DNA from: Gemmatimonadota bacterium
Lineage (GTDB): Bacteria > Gemmatimonadota > Gemmatimonadetes > Longimicrobiales > Gaopeijiaceae
Assembly: GCA_028873815.1 (NCBI GenBank)
Contig: JAPPNN010000003.1
Span: 1-64,000, forward strand
DNA: 64,000 nt
Direction: 5' to 3'
Shown here: piece after piece, positions 38,075 through 47,224 of the stretch
Layout of the letters: every line of letters begins with the position of its first letter
How positions within the stretch are numbered: position 1 is the first letter of the stretch
Notes under the pieces: generated by a model
The model's input: the letters and a program-made list of their open reading frames with translations, nothing else
Database searches by the model: none
What the model was told of the DNA's origin: nothing
Position numbers and translations under genes: made by a program

Positions 38075-39508
38075 ATGGGATTCGACGAGCGAATCAATCA
38101 GCTGATGCAGCCGGTCACGGACGCCGTAGCCGGCTTCATCTTTTACTCCGTGCCGATCGCGGGCGCCCAGGTGCCCCTCATCGTGGCGTGGCTGATCGCG
38201 GGCGGCGTGTTCTTCACCCTCTACCTGCGCTTCATCAACGTACGCGGCTTCAAGCACGCGCTGGACCTGGTCCGGGGCCGCTACACCGATCCTTCCCAGC
38301 CGGGCGAGGTCACACCCTTCCAGGCGCTGGCGACCGCCGTATCGGGCACGGTCGGCATCGGGAACATCGCGGGGGTGGCGGTGGCGATCTCGCTGGGCGG
38401 ACCCGGAGCCACGCTCTGGCTGATCATCGCCGGGCTGCTCGGGATGAGCACCAAGTTCGCCGAGTGCACCCTGGCCGTGAAATACCGTCGCACGCATGCG
38501 GACGGCTCGGTCAGCGGCGGCCCCATGTACTATCTGCAGCGCGGCCTGGAGCTGCGGCACCTGCCCCGGGTCGGCCGCGGCTTGGGGATGTTCTACGCCG
38601 CCGCAATGGTGTTCGGCTGCCTCGGAATCGGCAACATGTTCCAGTCCAACCAGGCCGCCGCCATCCTCATCGAGGTGACGGGAGCCGCCGACAGCTTCTT
38701 CAGCGACAAGGCGTGGCTGCTGGGCATCTTCATGGCCGTTGCCGTAGCGATGGTCATCGTCGGCGGGATCAGGAGCATCGCGCGGGTCACCTCCAGGCTG
38801 GTTCCCTTCATGGCGGTGCTCTACGTGCTGTCGGCCTTGGCGATCATCGGCATCAACGCCGACCGGCTGCCGGCCGCGATCGTCCAGATCTGGCAGGGCG
38901 CGTTCTCGGCGGAGAGCGTCGGCGGAGGCATGATCGGCGTCATGATCATCGGATTCCGGCGCGCGGTCTTCTCCAACGAAGCCGGCCTGGGCTCCGCCGC
39001 AATCGCCCACTCGGCGGTGCAGACCGACGAACCCTGCACCGAGGGCTTCGTCAGCCTGCTTGAGCCGTTCATCGACACGGTGGTCATCTGCACCATGACG
39101 GCGCTGGTCATCATCACGACGATCTACGATCCCGCGCTCGCCGACGCCGGCATCACCGGCATCGAAATGACCAAGACGGCGTTCGAGAGCACCCTGTCCT
39201 GGTCCCCAGTGCCGCTGTCGGTCGCCGCCGTGATGTTCGCCTTCTCGACCATGATCTCGTGGAGCTACTACGGCCTCAAGGCCCTCACCTACCTGACCGG
39301 CCAACACCGACCGGTCGAGACCGGGTTCAAGCTCTTCTTCTGCGGCTTCGTGGTGTTGGGCGCCAGCATCAATCTCGGAGCGCTGATCGATCTCTCCGAC
39401 GCCATGATCTACGTGGTCGCGATCCCCAATCTCCTGGGACTGTACCTGCTCGCACCGGTGTTGCGGCGCGAAGTGCTGTCGTACCGTGAGCGGCTGGGGA
39501 GGTATTGA
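38075..39508 (+). CDS. Alanine/glycine:cation symporter family protein (AGCS)
   Basis: 'AVSGTVGIGNIAGVAVAISLGGPGATLWLIIAGLLGMSTKFAECTLAVKYR'. Confidence 0.93.
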   Translation: MGFDERINQLMQPVTDAVAGFIFYSVPIAGAQVPLIVAWLIAGGVFFTLYLRFINVRGFKHALDLVRGRYTDPSQPGEVTPFQALATAVSGTVGIGNIAGVAVAISLGGPGATLWLIIAGLLGMSTKFAECTLAVKYRRTHADGSVSGGPMYYLQRGLELRHLPRVGRGLGMFYAAAMVFGCLGIGNMFQSNQAAAILIEVTGAADSFFSDKAWLLGIFMAVAVAMVIVGGIRSIARVTSRLVPFMAVLYVLSALAIIGINADRLPAAIVQIWQGAFSAESVGGGMIGVMIIGFRRAVFSNEAGLGSAAIAHSAVQTDEPCTEGFVSLLEPFIDTVVICTMTALVIITTIYDPALADAGITGIEMTKTAFESTLSWSPVPLSVAAVMFAFSTMISWSYYGLKALTYLTGQHRPVETGFKLFFCGFVVLGASINLGALIDLSDAMIYVVAIPNLLGLYLLAPVLRREVLSYRERLGRY

Positions 39509-41320
39509 ATGACGATGCGAGCAGACAGAATCCGAGCCGGCCTCCTGAGCGCCCTCGTCGCTCTCCAGGCTGCGGCCGCTTCAGCCGCCCACGCCCAGGT
39601 CGTCCGCGGCAGACTCGTCGACGCCGACGGCAACACCGCCATTGGCGGCGCCATGATGACCCTTATGGACCGTGACGGTAGCGCCGTCGAGCGCACGCTC
39701 ACGAACACCTCTACCGGCCTGTTCGAGTTGCGCGCGCCCAGCCCCGGGGAGTACCGCGTGCGAGCCGAGCGCATCGGGTACGCAACCACGTTCTCGGCGT
39801 TCTTCGAAATCTCCGGCGGGGAGACGCTCACGGTTGAAGTCTCCGCGCCTGTCGAGGCGTTGTCGCTCGAGGGGATCACGGCCGCGGTCGGCCCCCGGTG
39901 TGAGGTGCGTCCCGAAGAGGGCATGGCTGTCGCCAGGGTCTGGGACGAGGCGCGCAAGGCGCTTGCGGCTGCGGCCTGGACGCAGGACCGGGGCCTCTAC
40001 CGGTACGAGATGCTCGGAATCAACCGGCTGCTCGACGCACGCGGACAAAGGGTCGAGGTCGAGGACCGCGTGTACAGACAGAGTCTGGTCCCCGCGCCGT
40101 ACGTCGCCCGCGCCGCCGACTCGCTCGTGTCCGAAGGATTCGCGCGGTTGTCAGCGGACGCGTCCGAGTTCTGGGCCCCTGACGCCGACGTCCTTCTCTC
40201 CGACGCGTTCCTGGACACACACTGCCTGCGGATCCGCTCCGGAGGGCGCGCGCTTGTCGGGCTGGACTTCGAACCGGTTCCGGACCGCGATGTGCCGGAT
40301 ATCGCGGGTACGCTGTGGCTCGATGCGATGACGGCGGAGCTTCAGCGGGTCGACTTCCGCTACGTCAATCTCCCTGTGCCCGAGTGGCTGATGGACGCCT
40401 CGCCCGGTGGTGCAGTGGTCTTCCGCGGACTCCCGAACGGAAGCTGGATCGTGACATCGTGGCACATCCGGATGTTCAGCGCCGGCGCGGCCGAGAACCC
40501 TCTCACCGGTCGCCTGGCGCCCACGTTGGAAGGCATCACCACGACGCACGGGGAGGTTCTTCGCGTCCATGGTGATGAGGGGGTGGTTTTTGAGGGAGAG
40601 AGCGGCCGCCGCATCGCAGGCACCGTCGTGGATTCGCTGGGCATCGGACTTCCCGGTGCGCTTGTGTATGTGGAGGGATCAGGCACCCGGACGGTGACGG
40701 ATGCGGACGGTCGATTCGAGCTCGACCACCTGGGCGTTGCGACCTACGAGTTGCGTTTCACACACCCGGACCTTGAGCAGTTGCTATACGCGCCGGAGCC
40801 CGTTGAAGTGGCACTGCGGCCGGAATTCACGAGTCCGGTCGAGGTCACGCTCGAAGCGCCTTCGATGAGTGAGATCCTGGACGATGTCTGCGGATCGGAC
40901 GGCCCACCCGGCGTCCCGCTGATCGCGGCTGATGGCAGGGCCGTCTGGCGGAGCGGCATCCTGACCGGGAGGGTGACGGACGCAGACGGCAATCCGGTCG
41001 AGGACGCCACGCTGCACCTGCTGGCAAAGGCACACGAGGCCGCGCTCTTCGCTCAAGTCCGGGATCCGGGCACCTTCGCCTTCGAAGACCAGCGGGTCCG
41101 CTGGGAGGAGAAGACCAGCTCATCCGGGTTCTTCCGAGTGTGCTGGCTGCCCGCCGACCTCCCGATCGAGTTGATGATCCTTGGCGAGGACGAGAACGTC
41201 GACCGGGGCGCGCTTCGAGCCGCGCTGAGTCTCGCCGACCTGTATCCCGATCGCGTGACGACCCTTACGATCGACGGTGAATCCCCCCACCGGAGACTGG
41301 ATTTGCGGGTGGAGGGATAG
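39509..41320 (+). CDS. Secreted CarboxypepD_reg-like domain protein (three regulatory domains)
   Basis: 'VVRGRLVDADGNTAIGGAMMTLMDRDG...RIGYATTFS', 'RIAGTVVDSLGIGLPGALVYVEGSG...DADGRFELDHLGVATYELRFTHPDL', 'LTGRVTDADGNPVEDATLHLLAKA'. Confidence 0.8.
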   Translation: MTMRADRIRAGLLSALVALQAAAASAAHAQVVRGRLVDADGNTAIGGAMMTLMDRDGSAVERTLTNTSTGLFELRAPSPGEYRVRAERIGYATTFSAFFEISGGETLTVEVSAPVEALSLEGITAAVGPRCEVRPEEGMAVARVWDEARKALAAAAWTQDRGLYRYEMLGINRLLDARGQRVEVEDRVYRQSLVPAPYVARAADSLVSEGFARLSADASEFWAPDADVLLSDAFLDTHCLRIRSGGRALVGLDFEPVPDRDVPDIAGTLWLDAMTAELQRVDFRYVNLPVPEWLMDASPGGAVVFRGLPNGSWIVTSWHIRMFSAGAAENPLTGRLAPTLEGITTTHGEVLRVHGDEGVVFEGESGRRIAGTVVDSLGIGLPGALVYVEGSGTRTVTDADGRFELDHLGVATYELRFTHPDLEQLLYAPEPVEVALRPEFTSPVEVTLEAPSMSEILDDVCGSDGPPGVPLIAADGRAVWRSGILTGRVTDADGNPVEDATLHLLAKAHEAALFAQVRDPGTFAFEDQRVRWEEKTSSSGFFRVCWLPADLPIELMILGEDENVDRGALRAALSLADLYPDRVTTLTIDGESPHRRLDLRVEG

Positions 41321-41329
41321 GAGGCCCCT

Positions 41330-42040
41330 TCAGTTCCCCTCCGCGAAGTTCATCATGTGCACGATCTCGCCATCTCGCCGGACCATCAGTCCCTGAAACG
41401 CTTCCGCAAGGCCGGTCCATGGGTGTCCTGCGGGCACGCTGCCGAGAAGGACCTGGTCCTCTCCATGGCCAACGCTCACAGCGATCAGACCGTCATCGTG
41501 CAGGGTCAGCGTAAGGCCCTCTTCAATCCGATCCGTGTCGAGGCCCAAACCGACACTGTATTGGCCATCGCGGTCGATCAGGCCGTATCCGGTTCGCTCG
41601 AATCCCTGGGCGTCATTGACCACCAGGCCCGTGGCAGGTCCAATGCGCCTGCCAGTGTTCGGGTCAGGTGCAGGATCCCCCACCACGAGTCGATCAAACC
41701 CGTCCTCGCCGAGGATCAGCATCCCGTTGGTCTCATGGCTGTAGTCCTGGTAGTAGCCCATGTAGGCGTCCGGGTCCGGATACCGGCTTGCCCAGGCTTC
41801 CCGTGCCCTGGCTTCGTCCGTTCGAACGCGGTTCGCCGCCTCGGGAATCGGGGCCCCGATGAGGATTCTCTCTCGCCCGGCCTCGTCCTCGATGATCAGC
41901 CCGCGTGCTCTGAGCACACCGTCACCGTCTGAAGTCGTCCCGCCCCTGACGAAGAGCACGGCAAGCGCGATGGTCATCAATGCGGCGTAGACCTGGAGCC
42001 AGCGAACTGTGCGTGCTAGCTGCTCGGCGTTCGTACTCAC
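41330..42040 (-). CDS. Hypothetical protein with one N-terminal TM
   Basis: 236-aa ORF, 'GLIIEDEAGRERILIGAPIPE' repeats. Confidence 0.65.
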   Translation of the reverse strand: MSTNAEQLARTVRWLQVYAALMTIALAVLFVRGGTTSDGDGVLRARGLIIEDEAGRERILIGAPIPEAANRVRTDEARAREAWASRYPDPDAYMGYYQDYSHETNGMLILGEDGFDRLVVGDPAPDPNTGRRIGPATGLVVNDAQGFERTGYGLIDRDGQYSVGLGLDTDRIEEGLTLTLHDDGLIAVSVGHGEDQVLLGSVPAGHPWTGLAEAFQGLMVRRDGEIVHMMNFAEGN

Positions 42041-42174
42041 GTAAGTCGTCCTTGAGTTGGGAGGGATGTTCCATTGCGCGCGTGGGACGCCGTCTAGTCA
42101 GCTTGGGGACAGTGGGCGGTGGTCCGATGGTTGTGCGGCGGACGGCACTATCCGCTGGTCAACGGCCTTGGGAT

Positions 42175-42211
42175 GGAAACTCTGGTTCACTCAGTGGAAA
42201 CTGCAGTTGAC
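42175..42211 (+). repeat. Composite paired-palindrome element, copy D
   Basis: GGAAACTCTGGTTCAC-TCAGT-GGAAACTGCAGTTGAC then ATTCC. Confidence 0.7.
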
Positions 42212-42232
42212 ATTCCTGCCGCCGCTCCAGCT

Positions 42233-44542
42233 TCAAAACACCGAATCCGCCCGCCAATGGACCTGCCAGCCCGCCTTCCCCACACCAGGCCCTCCTCCTC
42301 CATCCACCTCGGACAGCCCCCTCGCCAGGTCCATCCGCACGAGACCGTCGAACAACGAGATCCCGACGCCGGCCGAGTACAGCCCTGGCCCGCCAGTTGA
42401 AGCCCAGTCACCGAAGAGCGCGACGCGGAACAACCGGAGCGACCGCTGCAATTCCGCTCGGGCCCGCCAGAACGACCGCCCCGACAACACGTCGTCCGAA
42501 TAGCCGCGCAGTCGGTCGCCGCCTCCGCCGAGAAGCCAGAGGTCGTAGTCCGTCGGATTGCCCCAGATCCGCCCACCGCCGGCTTCCAGCCCGGACGACC
42601 AGCCGGCTCCCAGGGGGATGCTCAACGCTCCCGTCGCCGATGCCTTGACGATGGGGTTGGCACCCAGCGAGCCGCGGACAGCGACTTCGCCGCCCCCACC
42701 GACCGAACGGGCCGCGAGACCGCCCCACCAGGGCGCCAAGCGAACGGAAGCTCCTGTCCGCGTGCCAGAGTCGTTCTCACCGAGCGTCCTGACTCGTTCG
42801 GCGAACAGGCGGACTGAGGCCCAGTTGCGTTCGTTCCTGCCGGGAAGCAGCTGGAGCGCGACCCCGGTTGTCGCGTTGTAACCCGTCCTGTGAATCGTGA
42901 CGGAATCGCCCGTTGCCCACAGAGCACGCTGAACATTGTGGAAGGGGAAGACATTGCCGTACACCGAGGCTCGCAGCCGTCGTCGCGGGTGCTCGTGTTG
43001 CACTGCGAAGCTGAAGTCGGGGTAGCGGTACGCGGTTCGGAACCGTGCGGTCGCAATAGCCTTCCCCCACCCCAGGTCCTGCCATACTCGAGTGCCGGCC
43101 GACAGCCCCTCCCGCGCATTGTATCTGAGCAGCCTCCACGTCCAGATCGGCGGTTCGAAGTGACACGGGCATTGTCCTGGATCGGCCAGGGCCGGACCGT
43201 CGTCCTCGGCGGTTCCAATGCCGCCCAATATCGATCCGAACTCCTCCATGGAGCGGTCGTCCAGCCCGCCGATGCTCTCGTCCCAGATGGGCGGAGGCAG
43301 CAGGTCGTTCGTGGCCAGTCGGCCCCTGTCCCCAGGCAAGATGGTGATGGCCTCCGCTGGATCGGTCGATTCGAGGTCGCCGCGAATACTGTCCCCCGGC
43401 TCCCGCCACAGCGCCAGCGCTTCCGCCGCGGTCGCCGGCGTACCGGGTGACTCGGCGGCGCCCGGTTCGCGGACGTCTTCGATGTCGAAAATCCACTCGT
43501 AGGAAACCGGTTCCACGACTCGCGGAACGTCTTCCGTGCCCACGTCGTCGACCGTCCCCAGGTACCCGGCCCATTTGACGCGGCGGGGCAGCCAGTATCG
43601 CCGCTCCCGCGACGTGTCCCCCTCCCGCAACGTGTAGTCCGCAACCACGGCGGTAACGTCCATCTCCGTTTGAGGAAGGAGATTGTTGACTGCCCCGTTG
43701 AGAAGTCTGCCCAGCCGTCCCGGCGTTGGCATGGTCGTGGAGTCCCACGCCATCGAACCGTCGTCGAGCTCGACCGCGAGACCGAGGTTCGGCCCCTCTG
43801 CGCGCCGGAGCTGGAGGCCAAACTCGCTCTCGAGGCGCTTGGCAGGGCGGTACGCGACGCGGGCCAGCCCGAACGTTTCGGTCTCGATCCACATGACTGC
43901 CGCAACCAGTTGAACGCTGCGGAATCGAGGGATCGCGGTGACGCTGACGACACGCACCGAACGGCCGCTGGGCAACTGCACAACGATCGTGTCGCCGCTT
44001 TGGAACTGGTAGAAACTCCCCGCATCCGCGTCGAGCGGACTTCGGACCGCTGCGGCCACAGAGTCCGCGCCCAGGACGGCGAAGCCGAACACGAACGGAT
44101 CCTGCAGCGGGTTCGCGGCATGCCGAACCGCCACCTGCCCGAAGCCGTCGTCGATGTGGAAGCCCGTGAGCCGAAACCGGGATCCCAGGACGTGAACGAT
44201 CTCCGGTTCGCTCCGGGACCACCGTATTCGCGCGACCGATTCCCCGTTCGCCAGTCGCCGGTCGCGTCGCGATACGGACAGGCTGACCCCGAGCCGCTCG
44301 CGCACAAGGGCGGTGTAGGAATCGATGGCTATCCGGGCCGTGTCGCGGGCCGCCCTCGCTCCGAGCACGAGATGGCGCGCGGTCTCGTCGAGATAGGTGT
44401 CGGGCGGGGTCGCGGCGGGACGCTGGGCGGCCGTGGGCGCGGGGGTGATGGGCGCGGCAGCTACGGGCGTGGCCGTGGCGGGCGTGGCCGTGACCAGCAG
44501 AGCGGTGGCCACGAGCGTGGTGGCCAGGAGGCGCGCGGGCAT
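42233..44542 (-). CDS. Outer-membrane protein with BamA/TamA-like C-terminal beta-barrel
   Basis: C-terminal 'LLGGGGDRLRGYSDDVLSGRSFWRARAELQRSLRLFRVALFGDWASTGGPGLYSAGVGISL...MDLARGL'. Confidence 0.7.
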   Translation of the reverse strand: MPARLLATTLVATALLVTATPATATPVAAAPITPAPTAAQRPAATPPDTYLDETARHLVLGARAARDTARIAIDSYTALVRERLGVSLSVSRRDRRLANGESVARIRWSRSEPEIVHVLGSRFRLTGFHIDDGFGQVAVRHAANPLQDPFVFGFAVLGADSVAAAVRSPLDADAGSFYQFQSGDTIVVQLPSGRSVRVVSVTAIPRFRSVQLVAAVMWIETETFGLARVAYRPAKRLESEFGLQLRRAEGPNLGLAVELDDGSMAWDSTTMPTPGRLGRLLNGAVNNLLPQTEMDVTAVVADYTLREGDTSRERRYWLPRRVKWAGYLGTVDDVGTEDVPRVVEPVSYEWIFDIEDVREPGAAESPGTPATAAEALALWREPGDSIRGDLESTDPAEAITILPGDRGRLATNDLLPPPIWDESIGGLDDRSMEEFGSILGGIGTAEDDGPALADPGQCPCHFEPPIWTWRLLRYNAREGLSAGTRVWQDLGWGKAIATARFRTAYRYPDFSFAVQHEHPRRRLRASVYGNVFPFHNVQRALWATGDSVTIHRTGYNATTGVALQLLPGRNERNWASVRLFAERVRTLGENDSGTRTGASVRLAPWWGGLAARSVGGGGEVAVRGSLGANPIVKASATGALSIPLGAGWSSGLEAGGGRIWGNPTDYDLWLLGGGGDRLRGYSDDVLSGRSFWRARAELQRSLRLFRVALFGDWASTGGPGLYSAGVGISLFDGLVRMDLARGLSEVDGGGGPGVGKAGWQVHWRADSVF

Positions 44543-44646
44543 GACTCCAATCTACTTTGGGGGGGACCGTCCGGTAGATTGTACCCGAAGCCCGGAGACC
44601 TGTTTCAGGGTTGCCGCTTCGCCCGTGAGCGCTTGAGGAGGTTGCC

Positions 44647-46833
44647 ATGCGACTTGCAATGATCGGAACGACTGTCGGGATCACCGCCTTGGCCTGGGCG
44701 TGCTCGCCCGCGCCCGCGTCGGAAGAGGCCGCCAGCGACGGCTCCACCAGCGACGACTCCACCGCCCGCGTGTACTCATCCGCACGCCACGACTTCCGGA
44801 TCACGACCGTAGCGGACGGCCTGGACCACCCATGGTCGATGGCGTGGCTTCCGGGCGGCGAAATGCTGATCGTCGAACGCCCCGGGAGACTTCGGGTGGT
44901 GCGCGACGGCGCTCTTCAGCCGGACCCGGTTGCGGGCCTGCCAGCGGTCTATCGCGACCAGGGCCAGGGAGGCTTCATGGACGCTCTCCCGCACCCCGAC
45001 TTCGCGCAGAATCGCTGGCTGTACCTGAGCTACGGCAAGCCCAACCACGACGGGTCGGAGGGAGCGACTGCGGTTGTTCGCGGACGCTGGGAAGGGGACC
45101 GTGTGACGGACGTGGAAGAGATCTTCGAGGCCGATGCCTGGGGGAACAACAACAACCATTTCGCCGGCCGCATGGCCTTTGGTACGGACGGCTACCTGTA
45201 TGTCGCGGTGGGGGACAGGATGGTGACGCCGAACGCACTGGACGATCACCCCGCACTGGACGTGAGCAATCACATGGGCACCGTCGTTCGTCTTCACGAC
45301 GACGGGAGCGCGCCCTCCGACAACCCGTTCGTCGGACGGGACGACGCCCTCCCCGAGATCTGGAGCTACGGCCACCGGAACATGCAGGGACTCACCGTCG
45401 ACCCGCTCACCGGCGATGTCTGGGCAAACGAACACGGCCCCCGCGGCGGCGACGAACTCAACCTGATCGTGGGCGGGGGCAACTACGGGTGGCCGGTGGT
45501 CTCCCACGGCATCAACTACGACGGCACGGTGTTCACGAACGAGACGGAACGCGCCGGCCTGGAGTCCCCCCGATTCGTCTGGACGCCTTCGATCGGCGTG
45601 TCGGGCATGGCCATCTACCGGGGCGACAGCTTCCCCTGGTGGCGGGGCAGCGCGTTCGTCGGGGGACTGGTCGGCCAGCAGCTCGCCCGCGTGACCCTGG
45701 AAGGTCAGGACGCCGTCAGCTTGGAGACGCTCCTCGAAGGAGAGCTGGGCCGGGTCCGCGATGTCCGCGAGGGCCCGGACGGGTTCATCTACCTGGCTCT
45801 GGAGCACCTCGAGGAGCTGACCGCCGTGGTGCGACTGGAGCCGGTTCCCAACGACATCGAGCCGCTGTTCAACACCTTTTCGATCGTGGCGATCGATCCC
45901 TCGACCGGTGAATCGGGCGTGGCAGTCACGACGCGAAACCCCTGCGTGGGCAACGCGGTTCCGTGGGTCCGTGCCGGAGTGGGCGCCGTCGCGACCCAGG
46001 GGGGCACCCGGCTGGAGTACGGAAACGACCTGCTCGATCTCCTTGAACAGGGGGTGGCGCCGCAGGAAGCCATGGACCGGGTTGTCGCCGCGGACGAGGG
46101 ACGCGACCGTAGGCAGGTGGGCGTGATCGCCGCGGACGGTCGGTCGGCGCAGTGGACGGGATCGGGCCAATACGGAGCCGAAGACCGGGGCGACTGGGTG
46201 GCCGAGCGCGCGGGCGTGCACTACGCGGTTCAGGGCAACTCGCTGGTCGGCACGGCGGTGGTGGACTCCGTTGCGGTCGTCTTCGAGAGAAGCGAGGGAT
46301 CGGGGCGCCACCTCGCCGACAGGCTGATCGAGGCGCTCCGGGCGGGCCAGCGTCTGGGCGGCGACGGCCGTCATGGAGAGACCCAGTCCGCCGCGGTGCT
46401 GGTGGCGGATCCGCGACCCGGCATGTCCCGGCGCCCCGACGGCGTCACGACCGACATCAACGTCTGCGAACATCCCGCGCCGGTCCGCGAACTGCGCCGG
46501 ATCTACGATGTGGCGTCGGAAACGCTCGGCTTCCGCAGGCTCGAACAGTTTGTGGGCCGCGACGTGTTTCAGCTGAAAGTGATGCTCCACGCGCTCGGCT
46601 ACTACCGCCCCGAGTCACCCGCGCCGGCGATCGATTCTCCCGGCGTGCTCGTCTACGACCAGGAGTCGGTGGACGCCGTGGACCGGTTCCGCGCGGACCA
46701 GAACTGGCAGACGACCGTGCCCGGTTATGTCGACGCCCCGACGATTGAGCGGCTGTGGAGCCGGCTGGAGGAAGCGGGTCGGGCTGAAGAGGTGCGCGAC
46801 CGGATTCGTGACGTGGTACGGGTGAGGCGTTGA
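44647..46833 (+). CDS. PQQ-dependent sugar dehydrogenase-like beta-propeller fused to DUF1028 and a peptidoglycan-binding-like C-terminus
   Basis: 'LDHPWSMAWLPGGEMLIVERPGRLRVV...ENHGPRGGDELN'-type motifs; then 'FNTFSIVAIDPSTGESGVAVTTRNPCVGNAVPWVRAGVGAVATQ'; then 'VFQLKVMLHALGYYRP...YDQESVDAVDRFRADQNW'. Confidence 0.85.
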   Translation: MRLAMIGTTVGITALAWACSPAPASEEAASDGSTSDDSTARVYSSARHDFRITTVADGLDHPWSMAWLPGGEMLIVERPGRLRVVRDGALQPDPVAGLPAVYRDQGQGGFMDALPHPDFAQNRWLYLSYGKPNHDGSEGATAVVRGRWEGDRVTDVEEIFEADAWGNNNNHFAGRMAFGTDGYLYVAVGDRMVTPNALDDHPALDVSNHMGTVVRLHDDGSAPSDNPFVGRDDALPEIWSYGHRNMQGLTVDPLTGDVWANEHGPRGGDELNLIVGGGNYGWPVVSHGINYDGTVFTNETERAGLESPRFVWTPSIGVSGMAIYRGDSFPWWRGSAFVGGLVGQQLARVTLEGQDAVSLETLLEGELGRVRDVREGPDGFIYLALEHLEELTAVVRLEPVPNDIEPLFNTFSIVAIDPSTGESGVAVTTRNPCVGNAVPWVRAGVGAVATQGGTRLEYGNDLLDLLEQGVAPQEAMDRVVAADEGRDRRQVGVIAADGRSAQWTGSGQYGAEDRGDWVAERAGVHYAVQGNSLVGTAVVDSVAVVFERSEGSGRHLADRLIEALRAGQRLGGDGRHGETQSAAVLVADPRPGMSRRPDGVTTDINVCEHPAPVRELRRIYDVASETLGFRRLEQFVGRDVFQLKVMLHALGYYRPESPAPAIDSPGVLVYDQESVDAVDRFRADQNWQTTVPGYVDAPTIERLWSRLEEAGRAEEVRDRIRDVVRVRR

Positions 46834-46842
46834 CGTTTGTAA

Positions 46843-46881
46843 AGTGTTACGCAACACTATACGGAAAGTTCGCAACGTTCC
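46843..46881. promoter_or_regulatory. Candidate HigA operator region
   Basis: AGTGTT-ACGC-AACACT perfect inverted repeat (46843-46858) followed by GGAAAGTTCGCAACGTTCC, sharing GTT(A)CGCAAC. Confidence 0.6.
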
Positions 46882-46920
46882 TACCAAGCCCTGCGACACC
46901 CGGAGGCCCAAACGACGCGC

Positions 46921-47223
46921 ATGCTGAACCCCCCGCACCCCGGTGCATTCGTGCGGGCCGAGGTGATCGAACCTCACGGTCTGACCGTATCCGCCGCCGC
47001 AAAGGTGCTGGGCGTGTCCCGGCCGGCACTGTCCATGTTCCTGAATGGGCGATCGGACCTTTCCGGGATGATGGCGCTGCGCATCGAGAAGGCGTTCGGG
47101 GTGAAGATGGATGCGCTGATGCGCATGCAGTCGTCCTACGACATCGCCCGCACGCGCGAGCGGGAAGGGGAACTCGACATCGAACCTTATCGTCCAGCGG
47201 CCAGGATGCCGTACCCGGGCTGA
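46921..47223 (+). CDS. higA: HigA family addiction-module antitoxin (XRE)
   Basis: 'PPHPGAFVRAEVIEPHGLTVSAAAKVLGVSRPALSMFLNGRSDLSGMMALRIEKAFGVKMDALMRMQSSYDIARTRERE'. Confidence 0.9.
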   Translation: MLNPPHPGAFVRAEVIEPHGLTVSAAAKVLGVSRPALSMFLNGRSDLSGMMALRIEKAFGVKMDALMRMQSSYDIARTREREGELDIEPYRPAARMPYPG

Positions 47224-47224
47224 C

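Noticed and set aside
42777-44804. 675-aa and 561-aa minus-strand ORFs inside the 769-aa outer-membrane gene
   Set aside because: Alternative frames of the same strand with Arg/Pro-rich composition and no motifs; the 769-aa frame has signal peptide and barrel features.
44776-46590. 604-aa minus-strand ORF opposite the sugar-dehydrogenase/DUF1028 fusion
   Set aside because: Shadow ORF; the plus-strand product has clear domains across the full length.
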